A stretch of DNA of 57,087 nucleotides, from assembly GCF_000819805.1 (NCBI RefSeq), contig NZ_CDCE01000011.1:3028-60114 (forward strand). Direction: 5' to 3'. Under the pieces are notes generated by a model. The model saw only the letters and a list, made by a program, of their open reading frames with translations, was not told the DNA's origin and ran no database searches. Origin of the DNA: Aeromonas diversa CDC 2478-85 (GTDB lineage: Bacteria > Pseudomonadota > Gammaproteobacteria > Enterobacterales > Aeromonadaceae). Position 1 is the first letter of the stretch. Each line of letters starts with the position of its first letter. Both the position numbers and the translations under genes were made by a program. Shown here in pieces: positions 50,011 to 57,087 of the stretch.

Positions 50011-50229
50011 TCAGTAGTAACGGGGGCGCCGGTTACGGCGCCAACTCAACAACCAGCAGGCCAGCAGCACCAGCAGGATCCAGGGGGCGAGGTCGACGAT
50101 GAGCGCCAGCATGCCGCCCACTATGCCAAACAGGACGAAGAGCCCCGTCACCACCACCATGGCCAGCAGGGTAAACCCCGCCAGCCCCATCCCGATCAGG
50201 ACCACCAGCAGAACCAGAAACTCGACCAT
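50011..50229 (-). CDS. pspG: Phage shock protein G
   Basis: A 72-residue inner-membrane protein with two predicted membrane segments. It matches the PspG pattern, with GGMLALIVDLAPWILLVLLA and an arginine-rich, tyrosine-containing C-terminus (NRRPRYY). PspG is an effector of the phage-shock response. ATG 50229 is preceded by GGGAGGT; the longer ORF start is rejected. It is the last gene of the psp unit here, unlike E. coli where pspG is unlinked. Confidence 0.85.
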   Translation of the reverse strand: MVEFLVLLVVLIGMGLAGFTLLAMVVVTGLFVLFGIVGGMLALIVDLAPWILLVLLACWLLSWRRNRRPRYY

Positions 50230-50263
50230 CAGGGTTACCTCCCACGGGCCAGACGGCCCTCTC

Positions 50264-50470
50264 TCAATCCAGCCAGCGCCGCACCTCGGCACGTGGCGAC
50301 ATCAGCACCATGCCGGCCAGGTAGAGGGCCAGCGCCAGGGGCGGCATCAACAGCAGGGCGAAGAGCGCCACCAGACGCACCGCCACTCGCGAGACCCCCA
50401 ACCCCCGGGCAACGCCGGCGCAGACGCCGCCCAGCCGGGCATGCAGGGGATCCCGGCGCCAGCGGGTCAT
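50264..50470 (-). CDS. pspC: PspC-domain protein
   Basis: A 68-residue protein that is essentially one PspC domain: RLGGVCAGVARGLGVSRVAV followed by a hydrophobic segment. It is shorter than E. coli PspC (119 residues), lacking the C-terminal part. The ATG overlaps the pspA stop (ATGA), indicating coupling. It probably helps sense membrane stress and control PspA. Confidence 0.87.
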   Translation of the reverse strand: MTRWRRDPLHARLGGVCAGVARGLGVSRVAVRLVALFALLLMPPLALALYLAGMVLMSPRAEVRRWLD

Positions 50471-51132
50471 ACCCGGCTCCCCTGGCGCTCACGCAGGCGG
50501 GCCAGCTCGCGCTCAATCTCGTCGGCCTGCTCCAGCTCGCGGAACTGGGCGGCGAGGGAGGCATTCTGCCCCCAGGTGGCGGCCTCAAGCTGGGCCTCGA
50601 GCTGCTCGACCTTCCCCTGCATGCCATCGAAGCGATCCATCAGGGCCTGCATCCTGCCCGTGTCGAGCTGGGCCTGCACCCTGAGACGGCTGCGCGCCGT
50701 CTCCTCACGCAGGGTCAGGCTCTTGCGCTTCTCTCTGGCCTCGGCCAGCTTGGCGCTAAGCCGCTCGCCATCGCTGGTCAAGCGGGCCTTGAGTTCGTTC
50801 AGGCGCCCCTGCTCCTCAGCCAAGAGACGCAGCTTCTCCTGCTCGGCCAACTTCTCGGCCAGGGCGGCGCGAGCCAGCTCCTCACGCCCCTTCTCCAGCG
50901 CCAGAGCCGCCTTCTCCTCCCATTGGGCTATCTGGCGCTCCAGATTCGCCTGATGGCGCTCAATCTGCTTGCCTTCGGCGATGAGGCGGGCCTCCTGGGT
51001 ACGCATCTCGACCTGGGCCTCCTCCATCTCTTCGATCACCAGTCCCAGCAGCTTCTCGGGCTCCTCGCTCTTGTCGAGCAGGGCGTGCAGGTTGGCGTTA
51101 AGGACGTCGGTCAATCGGCGAAACAGGCTCAT
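50467..51132 (-). CDS. pspA: Phage shock protein A
   Basis: A 221-residue coiled-coil protein of the PspA/Vipp1 family that stabilises the inner membrane and, in enterics, restrains PspF. It begins SLFRRLTDVLNANLHALLDK and continues as long alpha-helical coiled coil rich in Glu, Arg and Ala. ATG 51132 is preceded by AAGGAGAAGACC. A sigma-54 promoter lies just upstream. No pspF or pspB gene is nearby. Confidence 0.95.
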   Translation of the reverse strand: MSLFRRLTDVLNANLHALLDKSEEPEKLLGLVIEEMEEAQVEMRTQEARLIAEGKQIERHQANLERQIAQWEEKAALALEKGREELARAALAEKLAEQEKLRLLAEEQGRLNELKARLTSDGERLSAKLAEAREKRKSLTLREETARSRLRVQAQLDTGRMQALMDRFDGMQGKVEQLEAQLEAATWGQNASLAAQFRELEQADEIERELARLRERQGSRV

Positions 51133-51169
51133 GGTCTTCTCCTTGTGGACTGTGATGAACACTCTCTAA

Positions 51170-51186
51170 TTACAAGGAGCGTGCCA
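51170..51186 (-). promoter_or_regulatory. Sigma-54 promoter of pspA
   Basis: On the minus strand TGGCAC-GCTCC-TTGTAA has the -24 (TGGCAC) and -12 (TTGT, consensus TTGC) elements with correct spacing. It lies about 38 bases from the pspA ATG. Confidence 0.82.
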
Positions 51187-51250
51187 TAAGCCATAACATC
51201 AACCATTTCAATTTGTTAGCAGCAGTTCGATGGTGATACGCCGCTAAAGA

Positions 51251-51265
51251 TGGTGAAATTCACCA
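51251..51265 (-). promoter_or_regulatory. Possible upstream activator site for psp
   Basis: The 15-bp palindrome TGGTGAA-A-TTCACCA lies about 65-80 bases upstream of the sigma-54 promoter, where a PspF-type activator would bind. The match to a known PspF site was not tested. Confidence 0.45.
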
Positions 51266-51288
51266 ACTATCGCGGTGAAAAAAACCAT

Positions 51289-51314
51289 AAAAAAAGGGAG
51301 CCACAGGCTCCCTC
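51289..51314 (-). terminator. Terminator of plsC
   Basis: The stem AGGGAGCC/GGCTCCCT with loop TGT on the minus strand is followed by a run of T. It lies about 16 bases past the plsC stop and close to the psp upstream region. Confidence 0.82.
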
Positions 51315-51329
51315 TCATGACCATGCCGA

Positions 51330-52052
51330 TCACGCCGGACGCTTGACCCGACTATCGAGCTCGACCAGCTTCTCTTCCATCTTGATGCGGCACATCTCGG
51401 AGAGCTCGCGAATGCCGGCGGCACCGTGCTCATTGGGGCAGACGGGGGGCAGCATCTCGATGATCACCTCGCCGTTGTCCCAGCGATTGAGATCGACCTG
51501 ACCGAAGTAGCTGGAGCAGATGATCGGCACCACGGGCACCTCGGCCTGCACCGCGGTGTGGAAGGCGCCGGCCTTGAACGGCAGCAGGCCGCGGCCCTGG
51601 GAGCGGGTCCCCTCCGGGAACATCCAGATGGAGGTGCCGCGCTGCTTGATGCGCGCGACCACCTGGCCGATGGTGCCGATGGCACGGCTGCGGTTGGAGC
51701 GATCGATCAGCACGTTACCCGACAGCCAGAACAGCAGACCGAAGAGGGGCAACCAGACCAGGCTCTTCTTGCCCACCGCCACCACGCCGGGCATGACGGC
51801 ACCGGTCACGGTGAAGATGTCGTAGTTGCTCTGGTGATTGCACACATAGACGGCAGGCCCGATCCGCTCGGCCCCTTCGGGAAAGATCACCCTGGCCTTG
51901 AGACCAATCACGGGGCAGACCGCGTGATACATGCGGGCAAAGACAAAGACGTTATTGGGATGGCGCGGCCGCACCAGACAGAGCAGCAGGCCGAAGATAA
52001 ACCAGAAGACGAGCAGCAGACCAAGCAGCAGCACGCGGGCGAGTTTGAGCAT
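51330..52052 (-). CDS. plsC: 1-acyl-sn-glycerol-3-phosphate acyltransferase
   Basis: A 240-residue inner-membrane acyltransferase that adds the second acyl chain of phosphatidic acid. An N-terminal hydrophobic segment is followed by the catalytic CNHQSNYD (NHx4D) motif and the FPEGTRSQGRGLLPFK motif. ATG 52052 has GAGGTG upstream; the longer ORF start is rejected. Confidence 0.94.
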   Translation of the reverse strand: MLKLARVLLLGLLLVFWFIFGLLLCLVRPRHPNNVFVFARMYHAVCPVIGLKARVIFPEGAERIGPAVYVCNHQSNYDIFTVTGAVMPGVVAVGKKSLVWLPLFGLLFWLSGNVLIDRSNRSRAIGTIGQVVARIKQRGTSIWMFPEGTRSQGRGLLPFKAGAFHTAVQAEVPVVPIICSSYFGQVDLNRWDNGEVIIEMLPPVCPNEHGAAGIRELSEMCRIKMEEKLVELDSRVKRPA

Positions 52053-52195
52053 CGAACACCTCGGAATAAAACTGGGCGCAGTATACTGGCGTGGATTTTG
52101 GCGAACAAGCGTTAGCCAAACAGAGCCGACCACGCGCCTTGCCCCATTCGGGCCAGGCCGTTAGGATGAAGCCCCCTGTTCGACCCGGAGCGCCG

Positions 52196-52576
52196 ATGAA
52201 CCGCCCTCGCCTGGCCCGCCTCTTCATGCTGCTGACCGCCCTGCTGGTGCTGCACTGCACCCTGCAGCCGGCCCTGCGCATGGCGGCCCAGTTTGACGCG
52301 GCCGTCCCCTCGCCCGGGCCATGGGCAAGCGACGTCGCCTCGGACGATGTCCGGTCGGCACAAATCAGGGAGGCGACGCCGAGCCCCTGCTCCCTCATCG
52401 GCAAGCTGCTCTCGGCCGCCCCGTGGAGCGCCATAACGCCGCTGCTGCTGGCCTTGTGGGCGCTCTCCTGGCTGGCCCTGTTCGCGCCGCCGCGCCTGCG
52501 CGCCAGGCTGCCCCTCATCCCCATCTCGCCCCCCGAGCGGCGATTACACCTGACCTTGTGCAACTTCCGGGAATAG
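52196..52576 (+). CDS. ScsA-like membrane protein upstream of scsB
   Basis: A 126-residue protein with two hydrophobic segments (LARLFMLLTALLVLHCTLQP and PLLLALWALSWLALFAPP) and cysteines at about positions 20, 64 and 122. I do not recognise its sequence. It is called ScsA-like because a small membrane protein precedes scsBCD in the Salmonella copper-suppressor operon. ATG 52196 is preceded by GGAG; an ATG at 52166 is an alternative. Confidence 0.6.
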   Translation: MNRPRLARLFMLLTALLVLHCTLQPALRMAAQFDAAVPSPGPWASDVASDDVRSAQIREATPSPCSLIGKLLSAAPWSAITPLLLALWALSWLALFAPPRLRARLPLIPISPPERRLHLTLCNFRE

Positions 52577-52623
52577 AGAGCCGACCCATCCGGTCTGTTA
52601 TTTGTCTGTTTCTGGAGAACACC

Positions 52624-54612
52624 ATGTTTCGATTGTTGACGGCCCTGATCCTGCTGATCGGGTCACTCTGGCTGCCCGCGCGGGCGGCCGACACCGGCTG
52701 GCTGAGCGAGACCAGCCATCCCCACGTCAAAGTGCGCCTCGAGCGCGACGGCGAGCGCGCCCTGCTGCGAGTTCAGCTGGCCGAGGGCTGGAAGACCTAC
52801 TGGAAGAGTCCGGGCGAGGGCGGCATTGCCCCTGCCATCGCCTGGCAGGGCGACCCACGGGTGCAGTGGCACTGGCCCACACCGACCCGCTTCGAGGTAG
52901 CCGGTCTACCGGCCCAGGGCTACCCGGGGGATGTGACCTTCCCCCTCACGGTGACCAGTCCGGGCGAACTCGGCGGCACCCTGCGCCTGCCCAGCTGCAG
53001 CAACGTCTGCGTGCTGACCGATTTTCCCTTCACCCTGGGCGAGGGCGGCCCCACCGACGCCGACTTCGATCGCCGCTATGCCCAAGCCCTGAGCCAGGTG
53101 CCGCGCCCCCTGCCCAAGACGGTCCAGGTGCGAAGCGGATACCGCCCCGGCGAGTTGCAGATTGAGGCGACCCGCCCCGGCGGTTGGCAGAGCCCCGAGC
53201 TCCTCGTCGATAGCGTCGAGGGCGCCCTGTTTGGCGCACCGCGTTTCACCCTGGAGGGGGATCGCCTGCTCGCCGTGCTGCCGGTAGAAGATGAGTGGGG
53301 CAAGGCCGCCCCGGATCTGCTGGGGCGCCCGCTGCCCCTGGTGCTGGTCAACGACGGCCAGGGCTGGCGCCTCGATAGCCGCCCGGGCCCTGCGCTGGGC
53401 GAGACCGCCACGACGCCCCTGTGGAGCCTGCTCCTGCTGGCCCTCGCCGGCGGCCTCATCCTCAACCTGATGCCCTGCGTGCTACCGGTGCTGGCGCTCA
53501 AGGTCGGTAGCCTCACCCATCAGGGCGAGGATCCCCGCACGGTGCGCGCCGGCTTTGCCGCCTCTAGCCTCGGCATCCTGGTCTCGTTCTGGCTGCTGGC
53601 CCTGATGAGCACGGCGCTGCGCCTCACCGGGGCAGCGCTCGGCTGGGGCATCCAGTTCCAGAGCACCTGGTTTATCGGCCTGATGGTGCTGGTCACCGGC
53701 CTCTTCACCGCCAACCTGCTCGGGCTGTTTGAGCTGCGCCTGCCCAGCGCTCTCGCCACCCGGTTGGGGGTGGCCGGCGGTCAGGGGCGCCTCGGTCACT
53801 TCCTGCAGGGGATGTTTGCCACCCTGCTCGCCACCCCCTGCTCGGCGCCCTTCCTCGGCACCGCAGTGGCGTTTGCTCTGGGCGCCCCCCTGCCCCTGCT
53901 GTGGCTGGTGTTCACCGCCCTCGGGATCGGCATGGCGCTCCCCTGGCTGCTGCCGGCGCTCTGCCCGAGGCTGGCTCGCGCCCTGCCCAAACCCGGTCCC
54001 TGGCTGCGATGGCTGCGCCCCCTGCTGGGGGTCATGATGCTGGGCTCGAGCCTGTGGTTGGTGAGCCTGCTCGAGCATCACCTGCCGCGCTACCTGGTGC
54101 TGGCCCTCGGGGCTCTGCTGTTGCTGCTGCCGTGCGCGGCCCTGGCCCGAGTCAGCCGCCGCCACGGGGTGTTGGCCCTGCTCGCCCTGGTGCTGATACT
54201 GCCCCCGGCCCTGTTGGCGCTACGCGGTGCCAGCGCCGCAGTACGCACTGACGACGTGACCTGGCAGCCGCTCAGCGAAGCGGCCATCCAGGCGGCGATC
54301 GGCGACGGCAAGCGGGTCTTCGTGGACGTGACCGCCGACTGGTGCATCACCTGTAAGGCCAACAAGTTCAACGTGTTGACCGATCCTGCCGTGCAGGCGG
54401 CCCTGTCGGCCGGCGATGTGGTGGCCCTGCGCGGTGACTGGAGCACCCCGAGCGACACCATCAGCGCCTTCCTCAAGCGTCGCGGCGCCGCCGCCATCCC
54501 CTTTAACCAGATCTACGGGCCGGGCCTGCCCCAGGGCAAGACGCTGCCGCCCCTGCTCGACACCCCATCCACCCTGGCCACCCTGGCCGAGGCGAGAGGA
54601 GAGACCCCATGA
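52624..54612 (+). CDS. scsB: ScsB-type DsbD-like thiol reductase
   Basis: A 662-residue membrane thiol-disulfide reductase. The N-terminal periplasmic part (after the signal ending PARAA) has TYWKSPGEGGIAPAIAW and LPSCSNVCVLTDFPF. The DsbD-like transmembrane part has LNLMPCVLPVLALKVG and TPCSAPFLGTAVAFAL with the membrane cysteines. The C-terminal thioredoxin domain has DVTADWCITCKANKFN. This is the DsbD-like reductase ScsB of the copper-suppressor system. ATG 52624 has GGAGAACACC upstream. It overlaps scsC by four bases. Confidence 0.93.
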   Translation: MFRLLTALILLIGSLWLPARAADTGWLSETSHPHVKVRLERDGERALLRVQLAEGWKTYWKSPGEGGIAPAIAWQGDPRVQWHWPTPTRFEVAGLPAQGYPGDVTFPLTVTSPGELGGTLRLPSCSNVCVLTDFPFTLGEGGPTDADFDRRYAQALSQVPRPLPKTVQVRSGYRPGELQIEATRPGGWQSPELLVDSVEGALFGAPRFTLEGDRLLAVLPVEDEWGKAAPDLLGRPLPLVLVNDGQGWRLDSRPGPALGETATTPLWSLLLLALAGGLILNLMPCVLPVLALKVGSLTHQGEDPRTVRAGFAASSLGILVSFWLLALMSTALRLTGAALGWGIQFQSTWFIGLMVLVTGLFTANLLGLFELRLPSALATRLGVAGGQGRLGHFLQGMFATLLATPCSAPFLGTAVAFALGAPLPLLWLVFTALGIGMALPWLLPALCPRLARALPKPGPWLRWLRPLLGVMMLGSSLWLVSLLEHHLPRYLVLALGALLLLLPCAALARVSRRHGVLALLALVLILPPALLALRGASAAVRTDDVTWQPLSEAAIQAAIGDGKRVFVDVTADWCITCKANKFNVLTDPAVQAALSAGDVVALRGDWSTPSDTISAFLKRRGAAAIPFNQIYGPGLPQGKTLPPLLDTPSTLATLAEARGETP

Positions 54613-55325
54613 AACCCATACTGATGGCCCTGCTGCTGGCCAGCGCCGGCGTGAGCGCCGCCCCCTTCACCCCGGAGCAGGAGGCGCGCATCCGCGAGCT
54701 GATCCGCGAGACCCTGGTGCAAGATCCCGCCATCCTCGACGAGGCCGCCGAGAGCTGGCAGCGCCAGCAAGAGGCCGACTACCAGAGCAATCTCAACCAG
54801 CTCATCAAGCGCCAGCACCAGCTCCTGTTCGAGAGCCCCACCAGCCCGCGGCTCGGGGCCAAGGCACCGGCCCTCACCCTGGTGCTCTTCACCGACTACA
54901 ACTGCCCCTACTGCAAGCGCCTCGACCCCGAGGTGATGAAGCTTCTGGGCAACCACCCGGATCTGGCGCTGATCATCAAGTTCCTGCCCTTCAAGGGGGA
55001 GAGCGCGACCGCCGCCGCCCGGCTGGCCATCAGCCAGTGGCAGCGCCAGCCCGACGCCTTCCTGCCCCTGCACCAGACCCTGATGGGCAAGCGCGGCATG
55101 CTCGATGAGACCTCGATCCGGGCCGCTCTCAAGGCGACCGGCAACAGGGCGCTGAGCATGAGCGACGAGAGCGCCCGCGAGGTGAACATCAACCTGCAGC
55201 TGGCGCGCGAGCTCGGGGTGCAGGGCACCCCGGCCCTGCTCATCGGCAACCGGCTGCTGCCGGGGGCGGTCAGCTATGAGCAGCTCGAGCAGACCTTGCA
55301 GGACGCGCGGGAAGACGCCTCGTGA
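54609..55325 (+). CDS. scsC: ScsC-type DsbA-like thioredoxin-fold protein
   Basis: A 238-residue periplasmic thiol oxidoreductase. The signal peptide ends VSAA. An N-terminal helical extension (about 20-75) is followed by the active site FTDYNCPYCKRLDPEVMKL (CPYC), the usual helical insert, and the cis-proline loop VQGTPALLIGN. ScsB reduces ScsC in Salmonella. Start and stop overlap scsB and scsD, so the three are translationally coupled. Confidence 0.93.
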   Translation: MKPILMALLLASAGVSAAPFTPEQEARIRELIRETLVQDPAILDEAAESWQRQQEADYQSNLNQLIKRQHQLLFESPTSPRLGAKAPALTLVLFTDYNCPYCKRLDPEVMKLLGNHPDLALIIKFLPFKGESATAAARLAISQWQRQPDAFLPLHQTLMGKRGMLDETSIRAALKATGNRALSMSDESAREVNINLQLARELGVQGTPALLIGNRLLPGAVSYEQLEQTLQDAREDAS

Positions 55326-55822
55326 GGGCTCGTCGCTGGCTGCGCGAGGGGGCGCTGGCGCTGCTGGTGCTGGCCGCCTTCGTGACCCTCGCCGACTGGC
55401 TGCGCGCCCCCAACGGGGCGGCGCTCTCCGGTGAGCCCCTCACCACCCTCACCGGGGAACGGGTCGATCTCGCCGCACTGAGCCGCGACCGGCCGCTGCT
55501 CGTCTACGCCTGGGCCAGCTGGTGCGGAGTGTGCCGCTTCACCGGCGGCGCGGTGCAGTCCCTGCACGAGGACGGGGTGCCTGTGCTCGGCATCGCCCTG
55601 CGCTCGGGGGACGATCCGACCCTCACCCGTTATCTGGCCCGCCAGGGGTATGACTTTGCCAACGTCAACGACGAGCGCGGCGCCCTCTCGGCGCGCCTCG
55701 GGATCGCGGTCACCCCCAGCTTCCTCATCGTCAGTGAGGGCAAGGTGGTGGGGAGCACCACGGGGTGGAGTTCAGGCCCAGGGCTACGGCTGCGCCTGTG
55801 GCTGGCCCGCCTCACCCGATAA
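55322..55822 (+). CDS. scsD: ScsD-type thioredoxin-like protein
   Basis: A 166-residue membrane-tethered thioredoxin-like protein. It has one N-terminal hydrophobic segment (GALALLVLAAFVTLADWL) and the active site LVYAWASWCGVCRFTG (CGVC), then the cis-proline loop AVTPSFLIVSEG. Start is GTG overlapping the scsC stop. It ends the operon, followed by a terminator at 55827-55852. Confidence 0.9.
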   Translation: MRARRWLREGALALLVLAAFVTLADWLRAPNGAALSGEPLTTLTGERVDLAALSRDRPLLVYAWASWCGVCRFTGGAVQSLHEDGVPVLGIALRSGDDPTLTRYLARQGYDFANVNDERGALSARLGIAVTPSFLIVSEGKVVGSTTGWSSGPGLRLRLWLARLTR

Positions 55823-55826
55823 CCCA

Positions 55827-55852
55827 CGCCCGGCAACCGCCGGGCGTTTTTT
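55827..55852 (+). terminator. Terminator of the scs operon
   Basis: The stem CGCCCGGC/GCCGGGCG with a 4-base loop is followed by six T. It overlaps the end of the convergent AraC gene. Confidence 0.88.
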
Positions 55853-56655
55853 CAGGCGCACACGGCGCGGGCGAAGGTCTGGGGCGGCGCCCCGAACTGC
55901 TGGCGAAACGCCGCCACGAAGGCGCTGGCGCTGCCATAGCCGAGGGAGTGGGCGACCGTGGTGCTGCTCTGGCCCTGGGCCAGCAGATCGATGGCGCCGA
56001 GCAGGCGCAGTCGGCTGCGCCACTGGCGAAAGGTCATGCCGGTCTCGGCGCGAAACAGTCGCTCCATGGTGCGCAGGCTGGCGCCGCACAGGGGGGCCAG
56101 CTCTCCCAAGGTTCGCGCCTCATGGGGATGGTTGACCAGCAGCCCCACCAGGCGGCGCAGGCGCGCATCGCGCCCGGCGGGCAGCTCGAGGGGGGCGGCG
56201 CGCAGGCGGCCGATCTCGTCGATGGCCACCAGCCCCAGGTGCTTGCGGGCCGTGGCGTCGCCAGGTGCGGCGGGCTCGGCCAGGCGCAGGATCACCTCGC
56301 GCATCAGGGGGGTGAGCAGCAGCATCAGGCCACTCCCCTCCGGGCGCACCGGGTAGGCGGCGTCGATGTAGAGGTTGCGGGTGCGGGCGGCGGTCTCGGT
56401 GACCACGTGATGATCGACCCCGCCCGGGATCCAGACCGCGTGGCTCGAGGGGACGATCCAGACCGCGCGCTCCGAGGTAACCCGCAGCACCCCCTCGGCG
56501 GCCCACAGCAGCTGGCCGCGCGGGTGGCGGTGGGGCTCTATGCTCGCCTCGGCCCCGAGATCGCGCCCGTGGCTGAGCACCGGGCGCACCGGGTCCTCCA
56601 CGAAGGCGACATGGGAGGGGGGCAGCATTGGCGTATTGGCGATATGGTTTGGCAT
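55852..56655 (-). CDS. AraC family transcriptional regulator (cupin N-terminus)
   Basis: A 267-residue regulator. The N-terminal AraC_binding cupin has EASIEPHRHPRGQLLWAAEG and SSHAVWIPGGVDHHV. The C-terminal helix-turn-helix pair has TLGELAPLCGASLRTMERLF and SSTTVAHSLGYGSASAFVAAF. It is divergent from the permease gene (66 bases between starts), so it probably controls that gene. The ligand is unknown. Confidence 0.93.
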   Translation of the reverse strand: MPNHIANTPMLPPSHVAFVEDPVRPVLSHGRDLGAEASIEPHRHPRGQLLWAAEGVLRVTSERAVWIVPSSHAVWIPGGVDHHVVTETAARTRNLYIDAAYPVRPEGSGLMLLLTPLMREVILRLAEPAAPGDATARKHLGLVAIDEIGRLRAAPLELPAGRDARLRRLVGLLVNHPHEARTLGELAPLCGASLRTMERLFRAETGMTFRQWRSRLRLLGAIDLLAQGQSSTTVAHSLGYGSASAFVAAFRQQFGAPPQTFARAVCA

Positions 56656-56721
56656 GATAGCAGTCTAACGCGTCATCGCGTCCTGCGCTATGCTGCTCCG
56701 GTCTTCTTATGGAGCCCGCTC

Positions 56722-57087
56722 ATGAACGCCGTCCTGAAACCCCTTCTGCTGACCCTGACCATAGTCCTCTGCGCCTGGTTGGCCCTGCTGCCCCAGGGAG
56801 ATCCCCTGGTCTATCGCGCCGGCGCCGTGGTGCTGCTGACCCTGGCCCTGTGGGGAACGGGTAGCCTGCCGCCGTTTCTCACCAGCCTCATCTTCTTCGC
56901 CCTGGTGCTGACCCTGGGGCTGGCCGAGCCGGCCCTCATCTTCGCCGGGTTTGGCTCCACCGCGGTCTGGCTCATCATCTCGGGCTTCGTCATCGGGGCA
57001 GCCATCACCCTCTCCGGCCTCGGCCAGCGGCTGGCCGCCCTGCTCGAGCCCCGCCTCGCCGGCAGCTATCCCCGCCTCATCGGTGGC
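56722..57087 (+). CDS. SLC13-type permease (partial, cut by window end)
   Basis: The first 122 codons of a membrane transporter. Predicted membrane segments begin at once (LLLTLTIVLCAWLALLP, VVLLTLALWGTGSLPPFLTS), with GFGSTAVWLIISGFVIGAAI and an LSGLGQRLA loop typical of the divalent-anion sodium symporter (SLC13/ArsB-like) superfamily. ATG 56722 has GGAG upstream. The 3' end is outside the window. It is divergent from the AraC-type regulator. Confidence 0.8.
   Translation, partial: MNAVLKPLLLTLTIVLCAWLALLPQGDPLVYRAGAVVLLTLALWGTGSLPPFLTSLIFFALVLTLGLAEPALIFAGFGSTAVWLIISGFVIGAAITLSGLGQRLAALLEPRLAGSYPRLIGG

Overview
The window looks like a piece of an Aeromonas-type chromosome (gamma-proteobacterium, high G+C). 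The genus call rests on the combination of neighbourhoods eno-pyrG-mazG-relA-rlmD/barA, rpoE-rseA-rseB-rseC-lepA-lepB-rnc-era-recO-pdxJ and nudF-yqiB-cpdA-yqiA/tolC, on protein character, and on G+C-rich codon use. It is an inference from memory of these families, not a database result.

Layout. 1-4.5 kb: repeats, a methyl-accepting chemotaxis protein, a small lipoprotein with a metalloprotease-like HELVH motif, a Nudix hydrolase and a chromate-type transporter. 4.45-5.69 kb: a gene-poor mosaic of repeats. 5.69-11.27 kb: an A+T-rich accessory island, read here as an array of six integron gene cassettes without an integrase in view (a CALIN-type array). All genes point rightward and most are separated by attC-like sites, one of them resembling a Vibrio VCR. 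Cargo: (1) a membrane protein plus a TIR-domain protein; (2) a PLD-like nuclease-fold protein; (3) an unknown acidic protein; (4) a DUF2628-like membrane protein; (5) a two-gene ABC-ATPase/HNH-nuclease unit resembling Septu PtuA/PtuB; (6) a YiiX/NlpC-P60-like gene cut off by a repeat. At least two cassettes therefore look like candidate anti-phage systems. The island is bracketed by a 32-bp inverted repeat (31/32 identical) and by a larger mosaic repeat family. 11.27-12.3 kb: two 284-bp direct repeats plus shorter units.

12.3-57 kb is mostly core genome. The minus-strand group eno, pyrG, mazG, relA, rlmD faces barA (glycolysis, CTP synthesis, stringent response, rRNA methylation, and the BarA hybrid kinase). 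Then come yehS, an amidase, two orphan periplasmic binding proteins, and the pdxJ/recO/era/rnc/lepB/lepA and rseCBA-rpoE blocks. rpoE carries a near-consensus sigma-E promoter, so the envelope-stress regulon is probably self-activating. nadB diverges from rpoE. Further on are an EEP-family lipoprotein, pepE, fumC behind a Fur-box-like site, alr, dnaB, the cpdA cluster, tolC, and a reduced phage-shock operon (pspA-pspC-pspG) with a sigma-54 promoter. The window closes with plsC, an scsABCD-like thiol-redox/copper-tolerance operon, an AraC-type regulator, and the start of a SLC13-type permease cut by the window edge.

No rRNA, tRNA, CRISPR array, transposase, integrase or reverse transcriptase gene was seen.
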